Positions 1 through 8,053 are shown, counted from the stretch's first letter. The stretch: 64,000 nucleotides of DNA from Carnobacterium sp. 17-4 (GCF_000195575.1 NC_015391.1:1232501-1296500), one strand, 5' to 3'. Notes: generated from the letters alone by a model not told the origin. Made by a program: numbers and translations.

Positions 1-55
1 AGGAGAGCTATTTTAGAGTAGAGTATCTTTACTAAGTAAATAAGATAACATTTTT

Positions 56-116
56 TTGACAAATCATACATAGCGGCATATAATGAACGTGTAGACATAT
101 GAATGTTCATTCAAAT
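56..116 (+). promoter_or_regulatory. Sigma-A promoter and palindromic operator of the metal ATPase gene
   Basis: A consensus promoter is visible: TTGACA at 56-61, a 17 bp spacer and TATAAT at 79-84. Directly downstream, over the expected transcription start, lies an inverted repeat at 97-116 (ATATGAAT, GTTC, ATTCAAAT). ArsR/SmtB-family metal sensors typically bind such AT-rich repeats over the start site of metal-efflux genes. No regulator gene is in the window, so the assignment is inferred. Confidence 0.7.
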
Positions 117-174
117 GTAATTCGTAAACATTACGATTCCAAAAATAATAGTTTTATTAAGAAAGGTGATAAAA

Positions 175-2082
175 ATGAAAGAGATTCAAGCACAACACTC
201 ACACGAAAATCATGACCATGATCATGGCAATATGCCAGTTACTTTGTACTTTATTGGTTTAGCATTGTCGCTTATTGCGTTATTTTTAAACGGAGAAAAT
301 AGTTTATTACAAAATAGTTTATTTTTCATTGCTTCAATTAGTGCTGGCTATCATGTCATTGTTCTTGAAGGAATTGGAGAAACGATCGAGAACTCTCGAA
401 TCCAACACAAATTTACACCTAATTCTCATATTTTAATGGGAGTAGCTGCAATAGGTGCTTCTCTGATAGGAAATTTTTGGGAAGGAACGTTATTGATCCT
501 TATTTTCTCTGGTGCACACTTTCTTGAAGATTATGCTGAAGGAAGAAGTAAAAGGGAAATTACCAAGTTGCTAGAAATGAATCCAACAACTGCTAGGTTA
601 ATCATGCTAGATGGCAATACAAAAATTGTTAATGTTAATGAGTTAAAAGTAGGAGATAAACTCCAAGTTTTAAACGGTGACCAAGTACCTATTGACGGAG
701 TGATAGTATCTGGCTCTACGTCGATCGATGAGTCTTCTATTAATGGTGAGAGTATGCCTAAAGAGAAGTCAAAGGGAGACGGAGTTTTTGGGAGTACAAT
801 TAATGGAACTGGTACGTTTACTATGAAAGTTACAAAAGAGAATAACGATACTGTCTTTTCAAAGATTTTACAACTAGTGAATCAAAATCAAGAGAATCAA
901 ACAAAAGTGTCTAGTATTATCCAAAAGTTTGAGCCTAAGTATGTTAAATTTGTTTTAATTGCAATCCCGCTTGTCATTTTACTTGCTCCTATGCTTTTTG
1001 ATTTGACCTGGTCACAAAGTATTTATAGAGGATTAGTCCTTTTAGTAGCAGCTTCTCCGTGTGCTTTAGCAGCAGCTACCGTATCTGTAACGTTGTCAGC
1101 CACTTCTAATCTAGCAAAAAGAGGCGTACTTTCAAAAGGAAGTGCCTATTTGTCTCAATTAGCCGATATTCAAGCCATTGCCTTTGATAAAACAGGAACT
1201 TTAACTAATGGCAAACCAGAAGTAACAAATTATTATTTTGCTACTTCTGTGAATGAGGAAAATATTATTGATATCATAGTGGCTCTTGAAAAAGAATCAA
1301 ATCACCCGTTAGCAAGTGCTATTTTAGACAAGTTTGAGCCAAAAAATAAACTAGCAATTGAAGTGGAAAATCAGATTGGAAAAGGTTTAATAGGCGATTA
1401 TAACGGAAAAACTTATCGTATAGGCAAACCAACTTCCTTTGAAGCTGTATCGGATGACTATACACGTTTGAATAAAGAATGGGCTTCAGAAGGTAATACG
1501 GTTGTATACGTATCAGAAAATGAAAAAGTAATTGGTCTGATAGCATTAATGGATATTCCAAGTGAAAATGCGAAGGCAACAATAGAGCACTTTAAGAAGT
1601 GTGGTATCCATACCACTTTAATTACTGGGGACTCTGAAATGACAGGGCAAGCTGTTGGTAAACAATTAGGAATAGACCAAGTAATTGCGAACGTCATGCC
1701 AGAAGATAAATCTGAAATTATCAATGAACAAATGGAACACTATGGCATAACCGCTATGGTGGGAGATGGTGTGAATGACGCACCTGCTCTTGTGAAGGCA
1801 GATGTCGGAATTGCTATGGGTGATGGTACGGATGTTGCAGTAGATGTATCTGATCTAGTGTTGATGAAAAATGATTTATCCAAATTGGTAAAAGCTCATG
1901 AGATTTCTTTAAAAATGAATCGAGTTATTTGGCAAAATATCATATTCTCAATGATAGTCGTAGCTTTTCTAATTATCGTAAGCTTATTAGGATTAACGGA
2001 TATAGCAATTAGTGTGATCGTTCATGAAGGAAGTACTTTGGTTGTTATACTAAACGGACTTCGATTGTTAAAGATTAGCTAA
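175..2082 (+). CDS. P1B-type heavy-metal efflux ATPase (P1B-4-like)
   Basis: This is a membrane ATPase that exports transition-metal ions. The N-terminus is His-rich (HSHENHDHDHG, about residues 8-20) with no CxxC metal-binding domain. The phosphorylation motif DKTGTLT is near residue 338 and GDGVNDAP near 530. The transmembrane metal site reads SPC (about 294-296) rather than CPC, and the last helix has HEGST (about 617). SPC plus HEG(G/S)T is the signature of subgroup P1B-4 (CoaT/CzcP/PfeT type: Co, Zn or Fe(II)), so cadA or copA labels would be misleading. ATG 175 is chosen over the upstream GTG 166 because AAAGGTGAT lies just before it. The gene is monocistronic and ends at a strong hairpin. 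The exact metal is not determinable. Confidence 0.9.
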   Translation: MKEIQAQHSHENHDHDHGNMPVTLYFIGLALSLIALFLNGENSLLQNSLFFIASISAGYHVIVLEGIGETIENSRIQHKFTPNSHILMGVAAIGASLIGNFWEGTLLILIFSGAHFLEDYAEGRSKREITKLLEMNPTTARLIMLDGNTKIVNVNELKVGDKLQVLNGDQVPIDGVIVSGSTSIDESSINGESMPKEKSKGDGVFGSTINGTGTFTMKVTKENNDTVFSKILQLVNQNQENQTKVSSIIQKFEPKYVKFVLIAIPLVILLAPMLFDLTWSQSIYRGLVLLVAASPCALAAATVSVTLSATSNLAKRGVLSKGSAYLSQLADIQAIAFDKTGTLTNGKPEVTNYYFATSVNEENIIDIIVALEKESNHPLASAILDKFEPKNKLAIEVENQIGKGLIGDYNGKTYRIGKPTSFEAVSDDYTRLNKEWASEGNTVVYVSENEKVIGLIALMDIPSENAKATIEHFKKCGIHTTLITGDSEMTGQAVGKQLGIDQVIANVMPEDKSEIINEQMEHYGITAMVGDGVNDAPALVKADVGIAMGDGTDVAVDVSDLVLMKNDLSKLVKAHEISLKMNRVIWQNIIFSMIVVAFLIIVSLLGLTDIAISVIVHEGSTLVVILNGLRLLKIS

Positions 2083-2121
2083 ACAATAACTGTATCACTC
2101 TAAATTAATTTATAACTTAAT

Positions 2122-2172
2122 AAAAATAAGGATTCTACTGCCCAAAAGGTAATAGAATCCTTATTTTTTATT
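2122..2172 (+). terminator. Rho-independent terminator of the metal ATPase gene
   Basis: The inverted repeat AAAATAAGGATTCTA / TAGAATCCTTATTTT has a short loop and ends in a T-rich tract. It begins 40 bp after the ATPase stop codon. Confidence 0.85.
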
Positions 2173-2223
2173 AATAATCTTTATTCATTTGTGTATCTGA
2201 TGCGACAAGTGCATTTTCGATAA

Positions 2224-2406
2224 TATTTTATTAATTTACTTATCACTTATTTTGATTTAACAAAAGTAATTACATATGGGACAGAAGATTTCCCTGTAAT
2301 TAATGAACATATTAACTTCACAGGTGGATTAATCTGTTTATTCGCTTATTCTATTTTATGTATCCTTATCTCTAGTGTCCTGATAAGTAAAAAAAGTAAG
2401 ATTTAA
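2224..2406 (+). pseudogene. C-terminal remnant of a membrane protein
   Basis: An open frame of about 60 codons with no start codon or ribosome binding site runs to a stop at 2404-2406. It reads like the end of a permease: a polar stretch (FDLTKVITYG), then one strongly hydrophobic helix (GGLICLFAYSILCILISSVL) and a basic tail (ISKKSKI). The arrangement resembles the C-terminus of ABC-2 type permeases, but this is only a resemblance. The 5' part of the gene is gone. Confidence 0.45.
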
Positions 2407-2484
2407 ACTTTATTTTTCTTTAAACGTCACAAAGTGATAATCTAGATTCTATTATAAAAACTAGTTAATTTATATATTTTAAGT

Positions 2485-2541
2485 AATACATGAAATTGCT
2501 TAAAAGCGTGTTTTTAAAACCAGGTCTTAAAAAGTTTTTTT
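2485..2541 (+). repeat. Degenerate copy of the double-hairpin intergenic repeat
   Basis: AATACATGAAATT at the left end and AAAACC...T-tract at the right match the layout of the copies at 6428, 7102, 7967 and 8387. Pairing of the first stem is weak. It lies between the permease remnant and the Rrf2 operon promoter. Confidence 0.35.
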
Positions 2542-2577
2542 ATGACTGATTCATTTTCGTATCTTATAAAAAATGTG

Positions 2578-2606
2578 TTGACTTTAAGTTAGATTTACCT
2601 TATATT
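2578..2606 (+). promoter_or_regulatory. Promoter of the Rrf2 operon
   Basis: TTGACT at 2578-2583, a 17 bp spacer and TATATT at 2601-2606 lie about 40 bp before the start codon. Rrf2 repressors commonly autoregulate. No clear palindrome was found around this -10. Confidence 0.6.
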
Positions 2607-2648
2607 CAATTAAAGACAAAATGAATCTGTAATTAAAGGAAGAGCAAA

Positions 2649-3062
2649 ATGAAGTACTCAAAAGCTACAAACTATGCTTTACATTCTATGGTTCATTTGG
2701 CAATGGAATCTACCAGTGGAGCAGTCAGGGTAGAAGATTTAGCCAAACGCCAAAAAATATCCCCCACTTATTTGTCAAAAATACTGACAAAATTATCAAA
2801 AGCTGGATTGATCGTATCAACTCCGGGAGTAAAAGGTGGATACCGGTTACTGCGTTCACCAGAAGAATGTACATTTCTTGATATTATTCAAGCAATTGAA
2901 GGGTATGAATCATTACTGAACTGTACGATGTCTCATGATGGTAAGTGGAATAGACACTGTTTGATCGAACGTGCAGTAGCAGATGCAGAGGATAAGCTGA
3001 AAGATGAACTTGCACGCAAGACAATTGCGGATATTTTGAAGCAAAGGCAAGAAAAAAATTAG
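2649..3062 (+). CDS. Rrf2-family transcriptional regulator
   Basis: A 137-residue DNA-binding regulator. The N-terminal winged helix (about residues 1-70: LAKRQKISPTYLSKILTKLSKAGLI, then GVKGGYRLLRSPEE) is typical of Rrf2 proteins. The sensor half has cysteines at 92 and 104 plus C74; IscR uses three cysteines for its cluster, and here the middle one is absent (Gly98). A thiol-switch mode like that of HypR is therefore more likely than a classical Fe-S cluster. It is the first gene of a run with a thioredoxin-reductase-like flavoprotein and a methyltransferase, which suggests a redox or electrophile response. The ribosome binding site is AAAGGAAGAG. Confidence 0.88.
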   Translation: MKYSKATNYALHSMVHLAMESTSGAVRVEDLAKRQKISPTYLSKILTKLSKAGLIVSTPGVKGGYRLLRSPEECTFLDIIQAIEGYESLLNCTMSHDGKWNRHCLIERAVADAEDKLKDELARKTIADILKQRQEKN

Positions 3063-3131
3063 TGTTTCGCTAATTTTTATGCTAATTGTAGATATTAAAG
3101 GTCTTTAATAGAGTTTATAGGAGGAGAAAAG

Positions 3132-4034
3132 ATGATAGACGTTGTTGTAATCGGTGGAGGTCCAGCAGGTATGAGTGCTGCTTTAGTAGCCGGAAGAGGT
3201 AAAAATCAGGTGCTTCTTATCGATGAAGAAAAACCTAGAAATGCTGTGACACATGAAACTCACGCTTTTTTAACGAGAGATAGAATTAAGCCAGAAGATT
3301 TCAGAAAAGAAGGCAGAAGAGATTTACTAAACTATCCAACCATTTCTATCAAAAATGACAAAATTCTATTTATTGAAAAAACGCTGGAAAACTCATTTAA
3401 GTTGACCACCGAGTCAAGGGAAACAATTCAGACTAAAAATATCGTTTTAGCTACAGGAGTGAAAGAGACACTTCCGGATGTGAAAGGAATTGAACAGTAT
3501 TACGGAAATAGTATTTTCTCTTGTCCTTTCTGCGATGGATGGGAAATGAAAGACAGACCCTTGGTACTCATAGCAGAATCGATTCAGGCTATACATGTTG
3601 CTAAATTATTGAAAAATTGGACAGATGATCTGATTGTGGCCACTAACGGAAACAGCGTTTTTACTGCTGAGCAGAAGAAAGTTTTGGAAATAAATAATAT
3701 TCGCCTGATCGAAGAAAGTATCGTTGAATTAAAAGGTACAGGTGGAGAACTTCAGAGCATTGTCTTCGAAAACGGAGAAGAAAACAGCAGATCAGGTGGC
3801 TTTTGTACAACAGTATTGGATACTAACTTTCCTTTTGTTGAACAATTGGGCATAGAAGTCAACGAAGCAGGCTTTATTGTCACGGATATGATGGGACACA
3901 CGAATATCAAAGGTATTTACGCAGCTGGAGAAATAACAGGGCCTTCTCAATTAATTGTTTCTGCCAGTCAAGGTCATATGGCAGGCGCAGGGATTATAGC
4001 GGACTCTTGTGAGGAAGCTTTTCAAGAAATATAA
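3132..4034 (+). CDS. Thioredoxin reductase-like NAD(P)/FAD-dependent oxidoreductase
   Basis: A 300-residue soluble flavoprotein of the class II pyridine-nucleotide disulfide reductase fold. It has an N-terminal FAD dinucleotide site GGGPAG (residues 8-13), a redox-active CPFC motif near residues 131-134 and a C-terminal FAD-binding segment AAGEITGPSQL. The length fits the TrxB-like family (about 300-315), but several canonical TrxB segments differ, so the electron acceptor is unknown. A good site (AGGAGG) precedes the ATG. It follows the Rrf2 gene by 69 bp in the same direction, and the methyltransferase follows closely. Probably detoxifying or redox-balancing; substrate not predictable. Confidence 0.85.
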   Translation: MIDVVVIGGGPAGMSAALVAGRGKNQVLLIDEEKPRNAVTHETHAFLTRDRIKPEDFRKEGRRDLLNYPTISIKNDKILFIEKTLENSFKLTTESRETIQTKNIVLATGVKETLPDVKGIEQYYGNSIFSCPFCDGWEMKDRPLVLIAESIQAIHVAKLLKNWTDDLIVATNGNSVFTAEQKKVLEINNIRLIEESIVELKGTGGELQSIVFENGEENSRSGGFCTTVLDTNFPFVEQLGIEVNEAGFIVTDMMGHTNIKGIYAAGEITGPSQLIVSASQGHMAGAGIIADSCEEAFQEI

Positions 4035-4066
4035 ATAGATCTATAAAAAAGAGCGGAGTGAAAGCA

Positions 4067-4663
4067 ATGGGACATATAAATCAATTTAATCAATTGGCAG
4101 CAAAATACGATACAGCAAAAAATACGGATATGGCAAAACTTTCTACCGAAGCTATACGCAGTTTGTTAGATAAAAATCATACAAAGACAGCTATAGATTT
4201 CGGTTGCGGTACAGGAAATGTAGGACTAGATTTGTTAGAGGATTTTGAATCTATGTTGTTTGTAGATGCATCTCCAGCAATGATTGAACAGGTTGAGAAG
4301 AAATTAGCAGATATAGATACTAAAAAAGCGTCCGTACTTTGTCTAGATATTGAAAAAGACGGTCATCTTCCCTATAAAGCAGATACCATTATCCTTTCTT
4401 TAGTATTGCATCACATTTCCGACAGCCATAAACTATTAACAAAACTTTATGATGCCTTAAATGAAGATGGACAATTACTGATTATTGAAATGGAAAGACC
4501 AGAAGAAAAAGCAAGTGGACATGGAATAGATAGAGCTGTATTAACTGCTGATTTATCAGAGATAGGCTTTCAAAACATCCAGTCAGACATCTTTTATGAT
4601 GCGGAAAAAGAGAATGATGAACAAGAAACATCAAGGTTTATTCTAAGTGCTAGAAAAAATTAA
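4067..4663 (+). CDS. Class I SAM-dependent methyltransferase
   Basis: A 198-residue Rossmann-fold methyltransferase. Motif I is AIDFGCGTGNVGLDLL (SAM-binding GxGxG), motif II is the acidic residue in MLFVDASPAM, and motif IV/post-I is LSLVLHHISDSHKLL. ATG 4067 is preferred over GTG 4058 because GCGGAG lies 8 bp upstream. It is the third gene of the Rrf2 operon, 32 bp after the flavoprotein. The small-molecule or protein substrate is unknown. Confidence 0.85.
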   Translation: MGHINQFNQLAAKYDTAKNTDMAKLSTEAIRSLLDKNHTKTAIDFGCGTGNVGLDLLEDFESMLFVDASPAMIEQVEKKLADIDTKKASVLCLDIEKDGHLPYKADTIILSLVLHHISDSHKLLTKLYDALNEDGQLLIIEMERPEEKASGHGIDRAVLTADLSEIGFQNIQSDIFYDAEKENDEQETSRFILSARKN

Positions 4664-4722
4664 AATAAAGGGTTTTAATTCTTCGGATACAAAAATAATT
4701 TACTTTAAAAATTGACAGTAAA

Positions 4723-4780
4723 TTCCATAAAATCAGGTATTGATAAAACAGGCCACAAGGATATTTGTATCCTTGTGGCC
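4723..4780 (+). terminator. Hairpin after the Rrf2 operon, possibly a repeat copy
   Basis: The perfect 13 bp stem GGCCACAAGGATA / TATCCTTGTGGCC (4751-4780) has loop TTTG and follows the methyltransferase. The preceding 4723-4745 (TAAATTCCATAAAATCAGGTAT) resembles the left half of the repeat at 7102, so this may be a diverged copy with a different second stem. The T-tract is poor. Confidence 0.6.
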
Positions 4781-4811
4781 TAAAACACATTATTTTACAT
4801 AAAGTAGTGTA

Positions 4812-4889
4812 TTAAAAAAATTACGCGAAATCCATCACGAAGTATCTTTTGAAGAACGTGTGGAAATTTTGAGTGAAGATTTTGAATAA
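4812..4889 (+). pseudogene. 25-codon gene remnant
   Basis: An open frame encoding LKKLREIHHEVSFEERVEIL... has no start codon or ribosome binding site and ends in tandem stops (TAA, TGA) just before the terminator. The amphipathic, charged composition looks like the coding tail of a lost gene. No family can be assigned. Confidence 0.25.
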
Positions 4890-4904
4890 TGATCATAATG
4901 AAGT

Positions 4905-4950
4905 ACCCTACACGGTTTGAGTGAATTATCCAACCCGTGTAGAGTATTTT
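4905..4950. terminator. Bidirectional terminator between converging units
   Basis: CTACACGGTTTG and CAACCCGTGTAG form a 10-11 bp stem, followed by a T-rich tract on the plus strand. It serves the converging glyoxalase gene on the minus strand, whose stop is at 4959. Confidence 0.7.
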
Positions 4951-4958
4951 TGAATAGG

Positions 4959-5771
4959 TTAGTTCTTAAAATGATACAAAGTACCGTTTATTTCAACCGT
5001 TTTTTCTTCAGATGATCCAGTAATAGTAATTAGGAAAGGCCCCTCACCTTGTTCCTCTAAATAATGTTGAGCAATCCCCTCGCCTTTTGGTTCATAGAAA
5101 ACGAATGATTTATTCTCAACAATCAATGATTTTCCTTCTGCATTCAAATCATCGTTAATTATATTTTCACCAGTTTCAAACTCAAAAAACTGAGCCCATT
5201 TATTTGCAGCAGCTTCTGCATCTTTAACAGCAAATCCAACTGATTGAATGGCTAAATCACCAAGTTTGTGTGGTTTAATACTCCCTTGTTCCTTTAATTC
5301 TGCTTCGCGTTCTGAATTTGATCTTTTCCAATCAATGAAAAACGGTAAGGTGAGGTCACTATTTTTATCAATGGCATAGAGGAGTTCCCAATGGATTTCA
5401 TTTCCATCTGGTGTTTTACGGCTGTAAGGATATGGTCCGTAAACGTCTAAATTGAATTGTTTGAGACGTTTGGAAACGGCATTCAAGTCGTTATGACGCA
5501 GCGCAATACGTTCAAGATTATCTTGGTAATGGTGTTTGTCAAATTGATTCCATAAGGTATATGGTTCTTTTGCACTCTTCTTAACCAACTCTTTATCAAA
5601 CGAACCAATTAGTTCAATATAAGTTAAATTATCGAAATAGCTGAGAATATTGTAAGTTCCGAATTGTTCATGGCGGCCGCCTGGATTAGAATAGACTCCC
5701 AATTTTTCTAATGTTGAAGCAGCTTTTTCGGGATTATTTGTATAGTGAACAATATGATCTAATTCAAACAT
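4959..5771 (-). CDS. VOC-family protein (glyoxalase-like, two modules)
   Basis: A 270-residue cytoplasmic protein of the vicinal-oxygen-chelate superfamily. The N-terminus FELDHIVHYTNNPEKAASTLEKLG is the beta1-alpha1 unit with the first metal-ligand position. HYQDNLERIALR and AIQSVGFAVKDAEAAANKWAQFFEF mark the second half. It resembles the 'glyoxalase-like domain' group (Pfam Glyoxalase_3). AAGGAGGAGATAG lies 5 bp from the start. Substrate unknown. A membrane-protein remnant sits directly upstream on the same strand. Confidence 0.8.
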   Translation of the reverse strand: MFELDHIVHYTNNPEKAASTLEKLGVYSNPGGRHEQFGTYNILSYFDNLTYIELIGSFDKELVKKSAKEPYTLWNQFDKHHYQDNLERIALRHNDLNAVSKRLKQFNLDVYGPYPYSRKTPDGNEIHWELLYAIDKNSDLTLPFFIDWKRSNSEREAELKEQGSIKPHKLGDLAIQSVGFAVKDAEAAANKWAQFFEFETGENIINDDLNAEGKSLIVENKSFVFYEPKGEGIAQHYLEEQGEGPFLITITGSSEEKTVEINGTLYHFKN

Positions 5772-5783
5772 TCTATCTCCTCC

Positions 5784-5930
5784 TTAATCGAGTAAACCAA
5801 ATAAATTGGCGATAATCAGTGGTGCACTAAAAATAAACAGACTGATTTTCATATGGAAATCAAAAAATCCTTTATAATGGCTGGTAAGAGGACTTATCCA
5901 AGACCGCTATAAAGAACTGCTATTATGGAT
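5784..5930 (-). pseudogene. C-terminal remnant of a membrane protein
   Basis: The minus-strand frame ends at 5784 with a hydrophobic helix (MKISLFIFSAPLIIANLFGLLD). Upstream, in a shifted frame, lies AVLYSGLG (stop) VLLPAIIKDF, which reads like the preceding helix of the same protein. It ends 13 bp before the glyoxalase start, so it probably was the upstream gene of that operon. Family not recognised. Confidence 0.35.
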
Positions 5931-6093
5931 AAGTTTATACGGAAAAATTCCTTTTGTAAATGGATTGAATCGGTTTCTTTTGAAAATTTATCCAACCATT
6001 TACAGGAACAGATTAAACAGGCAAACGGCTAGAGCTTGAACAAAGAAAAGAATAGGCAACCTAATAACCTGTATTATCTAGAAATGTCATCTC

Positions 6094-6393
6094 TTGTTTT
6101 ACAGTAAAGGGCTTGGATTTGAAGTGGTTAGCCGCTATAGTGATCAGGTGCTATTCATCTCTACTGGTAAATACCATCACCATATCGCATTGAACACGTG
6201 GATGGGAGTTGGCGCACCAGCACCCTCTTCGAATAGTGTTGGTCTTGATTCGTTTACAACCATCTTAGCTGATGAGGAAGCAAGGAATAAGGTGATCGCT
6301 CAGTTGAAGAGTATTGGTGCACTTGTAACAGAAAAAAACGATTCTTTTGTAACTTATGAACCTTCTGGGAATTGTATTTATTTAGTGGTTTAA
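6094..6393 (+). pseudogene. N-terminally truncated VOC/CatE-like dioxygenase domain
   Basis: About 100 residues match a single VOC domain of the catechol-2,3-dioxygenase-like (YfiE/CatE) type: FYSKGLGFEVV, then KYHHHIALNTW (a metal-ligand His region) and YEPSGNCIYLVV. The first strand of the domain, with its metal His, is missing. An in-frame stop lies at 6079-6081, and the only starts are TTG without a ribosome binding site. Probably non-functional. Confidence 0.65.
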
Positions 6394-6427
6394 CTTCAGT
6401 TAATTGGAGTTCAGGCTTATCTCTAAA

Positions 6428-6490
6428 GATACATCAAATTAGATAGATTCATGTATCCAGAACCTTGCTTTAATAAGGTGATTTTTTGCG
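6428..6490 (+). repeat. Double-hairpin intergenic repeat, copy A
   Basis: Stem 1 is GATACAT (6428-6434) / ATGTATC (6451-6457). Stem 2 is ACCTT / AAGGT (6462-6479), followed by TTTTTT. It lies between the converging VOC remnant and mepB and could act as a terminator. Confidence 0.6.
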
Positions 6491-6513
6491 TTTATTCTTT
6501 ATTATTCTTTAAA

Positions 6514-7022
6514 TTACAAAGAGTAAAGGTTAATTATTTTATCTATAGACTCTTGATTAAGAGTACTCATGTCAACAAAATAAGGTAATTGCCATTTTTG
6601 AGTGTTCATTGCTTGTTTGCTAGTTGGTGTATCCAAAATAGGGTAGACTCTTATAGCCATTTTCCTGTAGTAGAGGGAGATCGAAGTATGTTTTTTTCAA
6701 CAAGAATTTCTTTTGGAAAAACAAATTGTCCAAATTCTTTATTATTTTTAAAAGTTGTTACAACTAATAACTCAGGTGATTCTTCAGATAAAAAAGGACG
6801 GTTTTTATTGTTGCTATCTTTTTCCCAGAAAGCAACAAACTGTCCTATTTTTGTAGGTGTGATTTTCGCAACTCTAAATCGAATAGTTTTAGAAGATAAA
6901 CTAAAAACACCAGCACCATATTCAGAATTTTGCTTTTCTTCTTGAATATATTCTACCGTTAATTGTTTTGGTTCATAAATTGTTTTATTTATATATCTTA
7001 AGGCTTCTTGAAACATATTCAT
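6514..7022 (-). pseudogene. mepB: mepB homologue interrupted by a frameshift
   Basis: The 5' frame gives 123 residues typical of MepB (VAKITPTKIGQFVAFWEKD, then EFGQFVFPKEIL) and stops at 6651. Reading continues in another frame with the expected C-terminus (MAIRVYPILDTPTSKQ, then TQKWQLPYFVD) to a TAA at 6514. One base missing from an A-run (four T at 6660-6663 on the plus strand) explains the break. MepB is a small protein of unknown biochemistry, first described beside the mepA efflux pump of Staphylococcus; no pump is here. AAGGAGTGATAAA precedes the ATG. It may be a real mutation or a base-calling error. Confidence 0.85.
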
Positions 7023-7101
7023 TTTATCACTCCTTAAAAATTTAATTGATAATACTTCATTACAAATAAAAGTAGTTCTTATTTTTTATATTCATTAAAG
7101 T

Positions 7102-7165
7102 GATACATGAAATTCCATAAAAATATGTATCTAAAACCTTGTTGATTCAAGGTTCTTTTTTTTCT
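7102..7165 (+). repeat. Double-hairpin intergenic repeat, copy B (best copy)
   Basis: Stem 1 is GATACAT (7102-7108) / ATGTATC (7125-7131). Stem 2 is AACCTTG (7135-7141) / CAAGGTT (7148-7154), followed by a T-rich run at 7153-7163 (TT, C, then eight T). It is located between the mepB start and the XRE promoter. Confidence 0.7.
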
Positions 7166-7202
7166 TTTAAATAATTTTTATTAACTAAAATTCAAATAAC
7201 TA

Positions 7203-7263
7203 TTGACAGTCTATCATATTATCATTAAAATGTGAATCAAGCTTCACGTGAAGTATGCTTCAC
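7203..7263 (+). promoter_or_regulatory. Promoter and operator of the XRE/DUF2178 pair
   Basis: TTGACA at 7203-7208, a 17 bp spacer and TAAAAT at 7226-7231. Just downstream, the palindrome CTTCACGTGAAG (7242-7253) overlaps a second inverted repeat TGAAG-TATG-CTTCA (7249-7262); GCTTCAC also occurs as a direct repeat. The position over the transcript start fits autorepression by the XRE protein. Confidence 0.65.
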
Positions 7264-7283
7264 AAAAAGGGAGAAGATTTATT

Positions 7284-7496
7284 TTGAAAAATAGAGTGAA
7301 AGAGTATAGGAATATACGCAATATGACTCAACAACAACTAGCTGATTTAGTATTTGTTTCTTCAAGAACCATTATTTCTTTAGAGAAAGAAAATTATAAT
7401 CCTTCTCTTATGCTCGCTTATAAAATAGCTCTTGTTTTTGGAACAACAATCGAAGAATTATATTGTTTGGAGGAGAATGTAGAAAATGAAAAATAA
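7284..7496 (+). CDS. Small XRE/Cro-CI-family regulator
   Basis: About 70 residues that are almost only a helix-turn-helix (MTQQQLADLVFVSSRTIISLEKENYNPSLMLAYKIALVFG, then TIEELYCLEE). This compact type (YgzD/YozG-like) usually sits beside a small membrane protein. The frame opens at GTG 7248, but that codon lies inside the operator palindrome; TTG 7284, 10 bp after AGGGAG, is the better start. It overlaps the next gene by 11 bp, so the two are translationally coupled. Confidence 0.85.
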   Translation: MKNRVKEYRNIRNMTQQQLADLVFVSSRTIISLEKENYNPSLMLAYKIALVFGTTIEELYCLEENVENEK

Positions 7497-7938
7497 AATT
7501 TATAATAAAAAAACGTTTTGGCTAGGAATATTTTTTTTATTGCTATCTTTAGTTTCTGTAAGGGAATTAATTTTTTTCTTTGACAGCATGAGCGGTGGGG
7601 AAATTGTAAAGGTCCTTATGCATCTAGTATTTGATACGTTTGTTGGCTTTTGGCTTGTTCAGGAAAGCTTAAGTTATAAGCAAGCAAAAAGAGCGGAACA
7701 AGAAAAAGACGAAAGAGAAGAACTCGTCAATTTAAAATCTGCTAATGCCTCGATTATAATTATTCAAATCGCTTCTTTTATTCTTGTGATTGTCGCTGTT
7801 ATTGTATGGTATCTAGGTAGAATAAATGGACTTATCGGTGCAGCTCTTATCGGTTCAGCTGTAGCTTTTGGGATTGTTTTCATTCTCACTTTTTTTTCAC
7901 AACTAGTTACATATCTTTATTACTATAATAAAATTTAG
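7486..7938 (+). CDS. DUF2178-like four-helix membrane protein
   Basis: A 150-residue integral membrane protein. Two N-terminal hydrophobic segments (about 11-28 and 45-60) are separated by a charged cytoplasmic loop KQAKRAEQEKDEREELVNLKS from two C-terminal segments (about 90-110 and 118-145). The DEREELVNLKSA loop is the hallmark of the DUF2178/XRE-partner family. It is co-transcribed with the XRE gene (11 bp overlap), suggesting the regulator controls or senses the membrane protein. Biochemical role unknown. Confidence 0.75.
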   Translation: MKNKIYNKKTFWLGIFFLLLSLVSVRELIFFFDSMSGGEIVKVLMHLVFDTFVGFWLVQESLSYKQAKRAEQEKDEREELVNLKSANASIIIIQIASFILVIVAVIVWYLGRINGLIGAALIGSAVAFGIVFILTFFSQLVTYLYYYNKI

Positions 7939-7966
7939 CTGTTAATCCATATTATTTTCAAAATTT

Positions 7967-8030
7967 AATACATAAAATTAGATGAAATCGTGTATCGGGT
8001 GCTGTAAAAACATTAACTAACGGATAACTA
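7967..8030 (+). repeat. Double-hairpin intergenic repeat, copy C (degenerate)
   Basis: AATACAT (7967-7973) and GTGTATC (7990-7996) form the first stem with one wobble or mismatch, and the spacer AAATTAGATGAAATC matches copy A. The second hairpin is decayed and lacks a T-run. Confidence 0.5.
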
Positions 8031-8053
8031 TTAGAATTGGAGTGAGTAGTTTA

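Noticed and set aside
5925-6032. 34-codon frame MDKFIRKNSFCKW...
   Set aside because: No ribosome binding site and no family resemblance; it may be a trace of a lost gene but cannot be supported.
6589-6945. 118-codon plus-strand frame
   Set aside because: It is the complement of mepB; the minus-strand reading has a strong ribosome binding site and recognisable MepB motifs.
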